Shown: in pieces, positions 50,305 through 58,510 of the stretch
Numbering within the stretch: position 1 is the first letter of the stretch
Layout: each line of letters begins with the position of its first letter
Assembly (NCBI GenBank): GCA_965222315.1
Contig: OZ244951.1
Coordinates: 4,402,001 to 4,466,000, forward strand
DNA: 64,000 nt
Source: JACKII01 sp965222315
GTDB taxonomy: Bacteria > Pseudomonadota > Alphaproteobacteria > Bin95
Direction: 5' to 3'
Made by a program: the position numbers and the translations under genes
Notes under the pieces: model-generated
What the model saw: the letters and a program-made list of their open reading frames with translations, nothing else
Told to the model about the DNA's origin: nothing
Database searches by the model: none

Positions 50305-50916
50305 CTACAGCGCTTCCCGCATCTGCTCTGCCATCTCCTCGGCCGTCGCTTCAATGGTGAAGTGGGCGATGTATTTTCCGTCCTCGCCCATGAAATAGAT
50401 GATGGAGGAATGGTCCATCAGGTAGTCGGTAGCGCCGCTGCTCGCAGCCTTCGCGTAGTAGACGCGGTAGGCCTTGGCAACCGTCCGTATCTGCTCCGGC
50501 GTGCCGGTCAATCCCACCATCTTCGGATGGAATGCCTCGGCATAGGCCTTCACCTCCTCCACACCATCCCGCTCCGGGTCGATGGTGATGAAAACCGGGG
50601 TCACGTTGGAGTCTGCCGGCAGCATATCAACCGCCGCCGCGACCTTTGACAGTTCGGTCGGGCAAACGTCGGGGCAGTAGGTAAAACCGAAATAGATCAG
50701 CAGATTCTCGCCCAGGTAGTCCTGCTCGGTCACGGCCTTGCCGGTATGGTCCGTTAATTGGAACGGCCCGCCAACCAATGCCTCCCCCGTAGCGACCACG
50801 CCGCCCTCGTTGAACGAACGGTTCATGGCATAGCCAACAATGCCGGCAATCAGCAGGGTGAGTGCGATCCCCAGCACCAGCACGATTTTGTTCCAGGGGA
50901 GAGGTTTGCCAGACAT
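50305..50916 (-). CDS. SCO family copper-metallochaperone protein
   Basis: 203 residues. An N-terminal membrane anchor (IVLVLGIALTLLIAGIVGYA) is followed by a thioredoxin fold with the copper motif TYCPDVCPTELSK (CxxxC) and the later His of LMDHSSIIYFMG. SCO proteins deliver copper to cytochrome c oxidase CuA or act as thiol reductases. No cox genes are adjacent. Ends seven bases from the antitoxin stop. Confidence 0.92.
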   Translation of the reverse strand: MSGKPLPWNKIVLVLGIALTLLIAGIVGYAMNRSFNEGGVVATGEALVGGPFQLTDHTGKAVTEQDYLGENLLIYFGFTYCPDVCPTELSKVAAAVDMLPADSNVTPVFITIDPERDGVEEVKAYAEAFHPKMVGLTGTPEQIRTVAKAYRVYYAKAASSGATDYLMDHSSIIYFMGEDGKYIAHFTIEATAEEMAEQMREAL

Positions 50917-51110
50917 TCGCCATCCAAGCCGCTTCGGAATAATGACCCTGATGTGCGGCTAACAAGAGGCCGGGACAAGGCCAACGATCGCCACACCCGG
51001 ACACATTCTTGTTGGCATCAGGCCAAAGCGACACCCAACCAGAACGCCCGCCTATGCCAGATGGGTCCTCTTGACGCCCATCGTCCCTCGCCTTGACGGA
51101 ACCCATCGCC

Positions 51111-51536
51111 CTACATAACGATCCGCACCAGCACTACCAGGCAGCAGATCAACTGCACCATGTTCATGAAGGCAGCTCTCTTGTGCAGGTCGGCGAATCG
51201 TTCCGCCGCGCCCATTTCTCCTCGCTCCCGCTGCTCGCGGGCGGTGATGGTACGGGGCATCAGATAGTACCGGCTGAACAGGAAGCCCAGCGCCACCAGC
51301 CACAGGATAATCGCCTCCGGCTGGCGCATGGCTCCCAGCGCCGAAAATGCACCGATGCCCGCCAAGACCGTACCCGCGACGTAATAGATCGGGAAAATAC
51401 CCTGCACGAACTGCCCGGATTGCTCCTCCGGCAAGCGCGAGAAGGCCAGCGGCGCAAAGAAACCGGTGAATGCGAACATGCCGCCAAACAGGATCGCGGT
51501 GGAAACGTTCAGCACCACCAACAAGAATGTTTCCAT
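51111..51536 (-). CDS. DUF4149 family membrane protein
   Basis: 141 residues, four hydrophobic segments, beginning FLLVVLNVSTAILFGGMFAF and continuing with FFAPLAF and VAGTVLAGIGAFSALG; the basic-acidic loop (REQRERGEMGAAERF) precedes a last helix. Matches the DUF4149 layout (function unknown). It follows the SDR gene by 11 bases with AGAGGA upstream, so they form an operon. Confidence 0.8.
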   Translation of the reverse strand: METFLLVVLNVSTAILFGGMFAFTGFFAPLAFSRLPEEQSGQFVQGIFPIYYVAGTVLAGIGAFSALGAMRQPEAIILWLVALGFLFSRYYLMPRTITAREQRERGEMGAAERFADLHKRAAFMNMVQLICCLVVLVRIVM

Positions 51537-51547
51537 CGGGTCCTCTT

Positions 51548-52399
51548 TTAGATTTGCGAATAGCCGCTGCCGGGGTTGGTCACGCCGCGGCCCTTCGGGC
51601 CTTCGATCCAGCCATATTCGCCCAAGATTTCCTGGCTATAGCACACCCGGCCATTGATGGAAGCGGCGGGTTCGCTCGCCAGCAACAGCGTTGCCCGGGC
51701 CATCAGGTCCACGGGCTCCCCTTTCGGATCGTCCATGCTGTCGACCAGCTTAAAATAGACCGTGCCCGGCGTCGGCACCACCTGACTGGGCGAAAGCGCC
51801 GTGACGGAGATGCCGCCATATTGCGCCACCTCCTGCGCCAGCCCCTGGGTAAAGCGTTCCAGCGCCGCTTTGGTCGCCCCATACATGACGCCACCCAGTG
51901 CCTTCTGATTGGCGTACGGCCCCCGCCCCGGCCCGATTGCCGACCCGCTGGAGATATTGACGATCGCGCCGGTGCCCGCCGCCTTCATATCCGGCAGCAC
52001 CAGCTTCGACAGGATGAAGGGCGCGTGGACGTTGATCTGGAAGCAGCGTTCCCAACGGCTCGTCGGATATTCCTCGGTCGGGATGTAGTAGTTCAGCGCC
52101 GCGTTGTTCACCAGTATCGAGACAGGGCCGTAAGCCTCCCGCGACTTGGCAATCAGCTCTTCACAGCTCTCCTCGATGCTGACGTCGCTGGTGATCGCCG
52201 TCGCCTCGCCGCCCGCCTTGCGGATGCCTTCGACCGTGCTGTTCAGCGAGCCTTCCAGCATCTTGTGGTCGCCCTCGTTCAGGGTGCGTGCGGAGCAGAC
52301 AACCTTCGCCCCCTCGCTTGCAAACAGTTCAGCGATCTGCTTGCCGATGCCCCGGCTGGCGCCAGTGACAACGGCGACGCGGCCATCCAATTTGCCCAT
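51548..52399 (-). CDS. SDR family oxidoreductase
   Basis: 283-residue short-chain dehydrogenase. NAD(P) loop VTGASRGIGKQ, the Asn of LVNNAAL, Ser in VNISSGSAIG and the catalytic YGATK (MYGATKAALERF) are all present, so it should be active. The insertion GPGRGPYANQKALGG before the Tyr is longer than usual. Substrate unknown. First gene of the SDR-DUF4149 pair. Confidence 0.9.
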   Translation of the reverse strand: MGKLDGRVAVVTGASRGIGKQIAELFASEGAKVVCSARTLNEGDHKMLEGSLNSTVEGIRKAGGEATAITSDVSIEESCEELIAKSREAYGPVSILVNNAALNYYIPTEEYPTSRWERCFQINVHAPFILSKLVLPDMKAAGTGAIVNISSGSAIGPGRGPYANQKALGGVMYGATKAALERFTQGLAQEVAQYGGISVTALSPSQVVPTPGTVYFKLVDSMDDPKGEPVDLMARATLLLASEPAASINGRVCYSQEILGEYGWIEGPKGRGVTNPGSGYSQI

Positions 52400-52486
52400 G
52401 ATTGCGTTACTCCGATTTCGTCTTGTGATGTTGAGCGCATCCTAGGGATTGCGGCTCAGAATGGCGATAGTATCTACTGACTAAGG

Positions 52487-53263
52487 TTAGCCGATCACCC
52501 GCTGCACGTCCGGGCAGGCACGCAAGGCCTCTGCGAGCACCGCCGCCCAATGGCGCTGGCCGGCCTCATCGCGGATCAGGTCGTTCCGGACTTCCAGCAT
52601 GATGTGCGGCAGGCCGGTTTCCTTGGCATGGACCTGGGCGCTGTAGCCCGTGCCGCCCTTACCCGTATAGGGCTGGTTATCGCCGACCTTCTCTCCCAGA
52701 AGGCCCGCGAGGTGATCGAGCATCGGCTTGGCGAGGCGCTCGTCCTCATCCCAGAGGATGCCGACTTCCCATGGCCGAGGCGAACCATCGGCCATCTGCG
52801 GCGTGAAGCTGTGGACGAACACCAGCACCGGTTCTTGGATGGCAGAGAGCCGTACCCGGTGCCGCGCGGCCGTGCGGTGATAGGGCCAGAAGCAGGCTTC
52901 CTGCCGGGCCCGCCGGTCCTCCGGAGAAAGCCCGATATTGCCGGGAATCCGCCTCGCGTCGCTTTCCTCCGGCATGGAGCCCGGATGGTCCAGCGGCCGG
53001 TTCGCATCGATTACCAGCCGGGAATAGGCCGCCAGCACCGCCGTCGCACCGAACATTTCAGCCAGATGACGCGTCACACCTGCCGATCCAATGTCCCAGC
53101 CAATATGATCGTTCAGATCCTCCTCAGCGATGCCCAGGCCATCCAGCGCTGCAGGCACCGCCTTGCCAGAATGCTCACACAGAAAGAGAATCGGCGTGTT
53201 GGCGCCACCATTGACGACTGCAAAGGCAGGGGGATCGTTCGGCGAAAGCAGGGAGGCGCGCAT
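52487..53263 (-). CDS. N-formylglutamate amidohydrolase family protein
   Basis: 258 residues of the HutG2/N-formylglutamate deformylase family: FLCEHSGKAVP at the N-terminus (metal His), DIGSAGVTRHLAE, VIDANRPLDHPGSMP and VFVHSFTP. The family also includes enzymes that act on formylated or other amide-like substrates outside histidine catabolism; no hut genes are near. The ATG at 53263 has AGGAG upstream. It follows the 53277-53987 gene by 13 bases. Confidence 0.88.
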   Translation of the reverse strand: MRASLLSPNDPPAFAVVNGGANTPILFLCEHSGKAVPAALDGLGIAEEDLNDHIGWDIGSAGVTRHLAEMFGATAVLAAYSRLVIDANRPLDHPGSMPEESDARRIPGNIGLSPEDRRARQEACFWPYHRTAARHRVRLSAIQEPVLVFVHSFTPQMADGSPRPWEVGILWDEDERLAKPMLDHLAGLLGEKVGDNQPYTGKGGTGYSAQVHAKETGLPHIMLEVRNDLIRDEAGQRHWAAVLAEALRACPDVQRVIG

Positions 53264-53276
53264 CGATACGTTGCTC

Positions 53277-53987
53277 CTAGGGCGAGAGCTTGCGGAAGGA
53301 CGGATGATGCCATGGCTGGCCACGGGCCGCCATTTGCCGGGTGCGCGCAAGGCGGAGGTCCCTGTCGCCCAGATTGGTGCTGACGAAGTCCTCTGCGGAG
53401 GCGCCGGGTTGCAGCCAGTCGGCAACCGACTGCTGGATCAAACGCTGCCCCATCGCCGGCCACGGGCGGCCTTTGCTACCAATCTCGGCGAAGGGCACGG
53501 GCAGCCCCTCCGGCGCAAAAGCACCATTCCGGTGGACATAGACAAAGGCGCGGCTCAGCCTGCCGCTATGCTCCGCATCGATAGGAATGTTTAGTACGCC
53601 GAAGTCATAGGCTTTGCCGATGCCTTCGCTGCGATGCATGGCGGGCAACTGGAAAAGGCTCAGCCAGGTGATCTTGACCGGCAGGCGGCAACCCGGACTG
53701 GGGGCGATGGTGGCCGGGATGGCAGCGTAGCTGCCGATGCAGGCGGCATGCACCACATCGAACCCGTCGAGCCATGCGGCCTCTACCGGAACTTGCTGGC
53801 CCGGCTCCGGGTACTTTTGCAGGAGGCGCTCCGGCGAGCGGTTGGACCCGTACCCGATGACGGGAAAGCGCTGCTGCGCGATAGCCGGATGCTGGCGGTA
53901 GGCTTCCGCCCGGCCACTGTCGTAAAGGTAGGAGCCGTCGGGGGCGGTATAAGGATAGTTCAAGGCGCGTTCGATGGGGTCTAGCAT
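53277..53987 (-). CDS. Uncharacterised protein with YGSN motif (gamma-glutamylcyclotransferase-like?)
   Basis: 236 residues, no signal peptide or transmembrane segment. FPVIGYGSNRSPERLLQKY near residue 42 resembles the start of gamma-glutamylcyclotransferase folds (YGSN), and a conserved FVYVHRNG follows; the catalytic Glu expected in that family is not certain. The C-terminal part (GQRLIQQSVADWL) is unlike it. Coupled to an N-formylglutamate amidohydrolase, so both may act on gamma-glutamyl or formyl-amino compounds. Low certainty. Confidence 0.6.
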   Translation of the reverse strand: MLDPIERALNYPYTAPDGSYLYDSGRAEAYRQHPAIAQQRFPVIGYGSNRSPERLLQKYPEPGQQVPVEAAWLDGFDVVHAACIGSYAAIPATIAPSPGCRLPVKITWLSLFQLPAMHRSEGIGKAYDFGVLNIPIDAEHSGRLSRAFVYVHRNGAFAPEGLPVPFAEIGSKGRPWPAMGQRLIQQSVADWLQPGASAEDFVSTNLGDRDLRLARTRQMAARGQPWHHPSFRKLSP

Positions 53988-54015
53988 GGCTTCCTCCTAC
54001 CATCTCCGCCGTACT

Positions 54016-54092
54016 CTGAGTAGCCGCAACGCGGCGTATCGAAGGGCCGCTCTCCAATCGTCACCCTTCGATACGCGCTACGCGCTACTCAG
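54016..54092. repeat. Palindromic REP-like intergenic element (copy B)
   Basis: The left arm 54016-54046 (CTGAGTAGCCGCAACGCGGC then GTATCGAAGGG) is nearly the reverse complement of the right arm 54064-54092 (CCCTTCGATACGCGCTACGC then GCTACTCAG), with a 17-base loop. Elements with the core CTTCGATACG...CTACTCAGG are dispersed in many alphaproteobacterial genomes. Confidence 0.8.
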
Positions 54093-54156
54093 GAGGGGAT
54101 ATTTTGTTTAGGTGTGGGGCTGTCGTCCTTCTCGCCCAACAGGTTTGGCAGCATCC

Positions 54157-55665
54157 ATGGCCTACACGTCGCTCAGGGAATTCATCGACCGGCTTGAAAA
54201 GCAGGACCGCTTGAAGCGCGTCTCTGCACCCGTCTCACCCAACCTGGAGATGACCGAGATTCAGACCCGGCTGCTGGCCGAGGGCGGCCCCGCCGTGCTG
54301 TTCGAGAATGTGCACCGCGACGATGGCTCCCGCTATGACATGCCGGTGCTGGTCAACCTGTTCGGCACGGTGGAGCGTGTCGCCTGGGGCATGGAGCGGG
54401 AGCCTGCCCAACTGCGCGAAGTCGGCGAGACGCTCGCCTTCCTCCGCCAGCCGGAGCCGCCAGGCGGCTGGCGCGAGGCCATGGGCATGCTGCCCCTGCT
54501 CAAAACCGTCATGACCATGAAGCCGCGCACCGTATCCCGCGCGCCGGTGCAGGAAGTGGTGCTGAAGGGTGATGACATCGACCTCTCCCAACTGCCGATC
54601 CAGACCTGCTGGCCGGGCGAGCCCGCGCCGCTGATCACCTGGCCTTTGGTGGTCACCAAGGGGCCGGGCAAGCGGAAGGAGGACGACTACAATCTCGGCA
54701 TCTACCGGATGCAGGTGACGGGCAAGAACACTACGCTCATGCGCTGGCTGAAGCACCGGGGCGGCGCGCAGCACCATGCCCGGTGGAAAGGGGAGAAGCC
54801 GGAGCCGCTACCCGCCGCCGTCGTGATCGGCGCGGATCCCGGTACGATCCTGGCCGCCGTGACGCCGGTGCCCGACACGCTAAGCGAATATGCGTTTGCC
54901 GGGCTGTTGCGGAACGCCAAGGTCGATCTGGTCGATTGCAAGACAGTGCCGCTGAAGGTTCCGGCAGAGGCGGAAATCGTGCTGGAGGGCCATGTCTCCC
55001 TCACCGACTACGGCGACGAGGGGCCTTATGGCGACCACACCGGCTACTACAACCAAGTGGAGCGGTTTCCGGTCTTCACCATCAGCGCCATTACCATGCG
55101 CCGGAAGCCGATCTACCTTTCCACCTTCACCGGCCGCCCGCCCGACGAACCGAGCGTTTTGGGCGAGGCACTGAACGAGCTGTTCATCCCGCTCCTCCAG
55201 CAGCAATTCCCGGAAATCGTGGATTTCTGGCTGCCGCCAGAGGGGTGTTCCTACCGGGTGGCGGTGGTGTCGATGAAGAAAGCCTATGCCGGCCACGCCA
55301 AGCGCGTGATGATGGGCGTTTGGAGCTATCTGCGCCAGTTCCTCTACACCAAGTGGGTGATCGTGGTGGACGCGGATATCAACGCCCGCGACTGGAACGA
55401 TGTAATCTGGGCGATCTCCACCCGCATGGACCCGGCCCGCGACGTGACCATGATCGAGAACACGCCCATCGACTACCTGGACTTCGCTTCGCCGGTCAGC
55501 GGTTTGGGGTCGAAAATCGGCCTGGACGCTACCGACAAATGGCCGGGCGAGACAACCCGCGAATGGGGCGTTCCGATCCGCATGGACGACGCGGTGATCG
55601 ACAAGGTCAGCGATCGTTGGGCCGAACTTGGCCTGCCCGGCAGCGGCAAGCCGATCTGGAAGTAG
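54157..55665 (+). CDS. UbiD family decarboxylase
   Basis: 502-residue prenylated-FMN decarboxylase. The family signature EGPYGDHTGYYN (near residue 303) supplies the acidic residues around the prFMN, and QTCWPGEPAPLITWPLVVTK and PEIVDFWLPPEGCSYRVAVV are further conserved stretches. It decarboxylates unsaturated or aromatic acids and needs UbiX-made prFMN (no ubiX nearby). The ATG at 54157 is chosen; the upstream extension is not conserved. It is followed by two acyl-CoA dehydrogenases, so a catabolic rather than ubiquinone role is likely. Confidence 0.88.
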   Translation: MAYTSLREFIDRLEKQDRLKRVSAPVSPNLEMTEIQTRLLAEGGPAVLFENVHRDDGSRYDMPVLVNLFGTVERVAWGMEREPAQLREVGETLAFLRQPEPPGGWREAMGMLPLLKTVMTMKPRTVSRAPVQEVVLKGDDIDLSQLPIQTCWPGEPAPLITWPLVVTKGPGKRKEDDYNLGIYRMQVTGKNTTLMRWLKHRGGAQHHARWKGEKPEPLPAAVVIGADPGTILAAVTPVPDTLSEYAFAGLLRNAKVDLVDCKTVPLKVPAEAEIVLEGHVSLTDYGDEGPYGDHTGYYNQVERFPVFTISAITMRRKPIYLSTFTGRPPDEPSVLGEALNELFIPLLQQQFPEIVDFWLPPEGCSYRVAVVSMKKAYAGHAKRVMMGVWSYLRQFLYTKWVIVVDADINARDWNDVIWAISTRMDPARDVTMIENTPIDYLDFASPVSGLGSKIGLDATDKWPGETTREWGVPIRMDDAVIDKVSDRWAELGLPGSGKPIWK

Positions 55666-55726
55666 GCTTTGCGGGCGCGACGGGCTCCCCTAGACTGGCG
55701 CAAACCAGAAAACGAGGAGCCGCCCC

Positions 55727-56953
55727 ATGGACCTGACCCTCGACCAGCGCTACCTGGATTTCCGTGCCGAAGTCCGCGCCTTTGTCGATCAGCACAAGGA
55801 TGGTGCGCCGCCTGCCATCTCCATACGCGATCGGGGCAAGCCCACGCGCGAAGTGCTCGACTGGCAGAAGACATTGATCGCCCACGGATACGCCGCCCGC
55901 AACGTGCCAAAAGAATATGGCGGCTACGATGCAGAGCCCGACATCCTGGAGAACATGATCATCGGCGAGGAATTCAACGCCGCCAATGTCTCCGCGGGCC
56001 TGACCGGCATCGGCATCATGATGCTGGTGCCGACATTGCTGGAGGCGGGCACGCCGGAACAGAAGGCGCGCTACATTCCCCTGGCCATCACCGGGGAGGA
56101 ATGGTGGTGTCAGGGCTATAGCGAGCCCGGCAGCGGCTCCGACCTCGCCAGCCTGCGCACCAAGGGCGAATTGGACGGCGACAAGTGGGTCATCAACGGC
56201 CAGAAGATCTGGACCAGCGGCGCGCACTATTCCGACATGATGTTCTGCCTGGTCCGCACCGAACCCGACGCGCCCAAGCACCGGGGCATCAGCTACCTGC
56301 TGATCCCGGTGGCCTCGGATGGCCTGACCGTCTCGCCGCTCAAGACCATGACCGGCCGCAGCGAGTTCAACCAAGTGTTCTTCGACAATGTCCGCATCCC
56401 GGCAGGCAATATCGTCGGCGAACGCGGCGAGGGCTGGAAGGTCGCGAATGTCACGCTGAAGCACGAGCGCGGCGGCCTGGGCGACCCGAACAAGTCCATC
56501 GCCCGCTTTGAAGGGCTGGTGAAAATCATGCGGCGCGAGACCCTGGACGGCCGCCGCGCCATCGATGACCCGCTGCTGGCCGACCGGCTGATGCAGCTGG
56601 AAGCCAAGGTGCTGGCGCTCAAATTCAGTAATATGCGCGTGCTGTCGGCCGATCTGGACGGGGCGGACCCCGGCCTCGCCCGGCTGGTACAGAAATATTA
56701 CGGCACCGTGCTGAACCACGAAATCGACGCGCTCGCCATCGACGCCATGGGAGAGATGGGCGTGCTGTATGAGGACGGCGAGCATCTGCGCGACGAGGGC
56801 GTCTGGCAGACCTGGTACATGCACGACCTGGGTCTGATCATCGGCGGCGGCTCCACCAACATTCAACGCAATATCATAGCGGAGCGCGGCCTCGGCCTGC
56901 CGCGTGAACCAAAGGCGGTGATCCCTGCCGCCGGCCAGGGAGGACGCAACTGA
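55727..56953 (+). CDS. Acyl-CoA dehydrogenase, first of a pair
   Basis: 408 residues. YSEPGSGSDLASLRT is the FAD/substrate loop and the C-terminal GGGSTNIQRNIIAERGLGLP replaces the EGT catalytic-base motif with GGS, as in many environmental FadE-type subunits that pair with a second gene. GQKIWTSGAHYSDM is typical. It overlaps the next dehydrogenase gene by one base, implying a heteromeric enzyme. Confidence 0.92.
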   Translation: MDLTLDQRYLDFRAEVRAFVDQHKDGAPPAISIRDRGKPTREVLDWQKTLIAHGYAARNVPKEYGGYDAEPDILENMIIGEEFNAANVSAGLTGIGIMMLVPTLLEAGTPEQKARYIPLAITGEEWWCQGYSEPGSGSDLASLRTKGELDGDKWVINGQKIWTSGAHYSDMMFCLVRTEPDAPKHRGISYLLIPVASDGLTVSPLKTMTGRSEFNQVFFDNVRIPAGNIVGERGEGWKVANVTLKHERGGLGDPNKSIARFEGLVKIMRRETLDGRRAIDDPLLADRLMQLEAKVLALKFSNMRVLSADLDGADPGLARLVQKYYGTVLNHEIDALAIDAMGEMGVLYEDGEHLRDEGVWQTWYMHDLGLIIGGGSTNIQRNIIAERGLGLPREPKAVIPAAGQGGRN

Positions 56954-58032
56954 TGCGGTTCGGCCTATCGTCGGAGCAGGAAGCCTTCCAGGACCAAATC
57001 CGCCGGCTATTGAACGAGCGTTCGCCCCTGGACCGGGTCCGGGTAGTCGCAGCCGATGGCACTGGCTATGATGAGCGATTGTGGTCCGGCCTCGCCGCAC
57101 TGGGCGCCATGGGCATTCTTGTACCGGAGGAACATGGGGGACTCGGCATGGGCGCGTTCGATGCCGGCATGATCCTGGAGATGCTTGGCCGGTTCGCTGC
57201 TCCTGCGCCTTATCTCGGCACCGCGTTCGTCACGCCGCTGGTGGTGGCGGAGAGCACATCCAATAACGTCGCCGCCGAATGGCTGCCCCTGATCGCCGCC
57301 GGCGAGGCCAAGATCGGCCTGGCCCTCAGCGAGGCGGTTGCGGCGAAGCCCGGCGCGGGCATCGCGGTCGAGAACGGCCGCCTGAACGGCCGCTCGCTCG
57401 CAGTGCAGGACGCGGGCAGCGCCGACGCCTTCCTGACCGCCACCGGCCGCGACCAGCTTTGGCTGGTGCGCCGGGACGCGCCGGGCCTGACGCAAACGCC
57501 CATGACCAGCATCGACCGCACCCGCGCGCTCGCCGATCTGCGCTTTGAGAACGTGGAAGCGGAGCCGGTCGCCGGCGGCGAGGCACTAGTGGCTCGCGCG
57601 CTCGACCTCGCGCGCGTCGGGCTGGCCGCGGACTCGGTTGGCGCCTGCGAGGCCATGTTCAGCCAAGCCACCGACTACGCCAAGGTGCGGGTGCAGTTCG
57701 AGCGGGTGATCGGCTCTTTCCAGGGCGTAAAGCACACGCTCGCCGACATGATCACCGCGCTGGAACCGGCCAAGGCTTTGACTTGGTACGCCCTCCATGC
57801 CCAGACCGCCCTGCCCCGCGCGGAGGCGCACCGCATGACCCTGCACGCCAAGGCTCACATGGCGGAGGTTGGCCGCTTCGTCGCCCGCTTCGCAACCGAA
57901 GTGCATGGCGGCATGGGCTTCACCGACGATCTGGGCCTGCACTATTGGTTCAAGCGCATCGGGCTCGACCGGCAGCTTTTGGGCTCGCCAGAGCAGATCA
58001 GGGTGGAGGCCGCAAAAGGAATGGCGGCCTAG
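56953..58032 (+). CDS. Acyl-CoA dehydrogenase, second of a pair
   Basis: 359 residues, shorter than the partner, starting at the ATG that shares a base with the previous TGA. LGAMGILVPEEHGGLGMG and FEVH-type FATEVHGGMGFTDDLGLHYW are family segments; the C-terminus (RQLLGSPEQIRVEA) lacks an EGT-type base. Pairs of this kind act as alpha2beta2 dehydrogenases on bulky or side-chain acyl-CoAs such as steroid fragments. Confidence 0.9.
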   Translation: MRFGLSSEQEAFQDQIRRLLNERSPLDRVRVVAADGTGYDERLWSGLAALGAMGILVPEEHGGLGMGAFDAGMILEMLGRFAAPAPYLGTAFVTPLVVAESTSNNVAAEWLPLIAAGEAKIGLALSEAVAAKPGAGIAVENGRLNGRSLAVQDAGSADAFLTATGRDQLWLVRRDAPGLTQTPMTSIDRTRALADLRFENVEAEPVAGGEALVARALDLARVGLAADSVGACEAMFSQATDYAKVRVQFERVIGSFQGVKHTLADMITALEPAKALTWYALHAQTALPRAEAHRMTLHAKAHMAEVGRFVARFATEVHGGMGFTDDLGLHYWFKRIGLDRQLLGSPEQIRVEAAKGMAA

Positions 58033-58080
58033 CTGAGAGCCAGACCGCCATTGTTAACTAAATGAAGAGGGGCTTTGGAA

Positions 58081-58485
58081 TCAGCCTTTCTTCGCGCGCT
58101 CCTGCACCGGGCCGCCGGCCTTTTTCCAACCGGTCAGGCCGCCCTCGATATGGGCGACGTTTTCCATACCCATTTCAGTGAGGCGGTCCGTGGCCAAGGC
58201 CGAGCGCCAGGCACTCGCGCAATAGAGCAGGTACTGCTTGCTCTCGTCATTCAGGCTCTCGCGGTAATACGGGCTTTCCGGATCGACCCAGAACTCCAGC
58301 ATCCCGCGCGGGGCGTGGGTCGCGCCGGCAATCAGCCCGTCGCGCTCCAGTTCGCGAACATCGCGGATGTCGACGAACACGACATTCTCCTGGCCGTGCA
58401 TCTTGACCGCCTCATCAACCGAGACGGTTTTGATGCGGGCATTCGCTTCTTCGAGAAGCTGCTTGATGCCTTTTTTCATTGCCAT
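58081..58485 (-). CDS. Rhodanese-like domain protein
   Basis: 134 residues, single rhodanese domain. VVFVDIRDVRELERDGLIAG, then the active-site Cys in LLYCASAWRSALA (C-x5-R-like loop) and HIEGGLTGWKKAGG at the end. It transfers sulfane sulfur or senses it. I start at 58485, where AAGGAG lies upstream. It is the last gene after the TRAP permease (25-base gap), an unusual association. Confidence 0.9.
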   Translation of the reverse strand: MAMKKGIKQLLEEANARIKTVSVDEAVKMHGQENVVFVDIRDVRELERDGLIAGATHAPRGMLEFWVDPESPYYRESLNDESKQYLLYCASAWRSALATDRLTEMGMENVAHIEGGLTGWKKAGGPVQERAKKG

Positions 58486-58510
58486 GGTTATTACTCCTTT
58501 CGGGTCGGAT

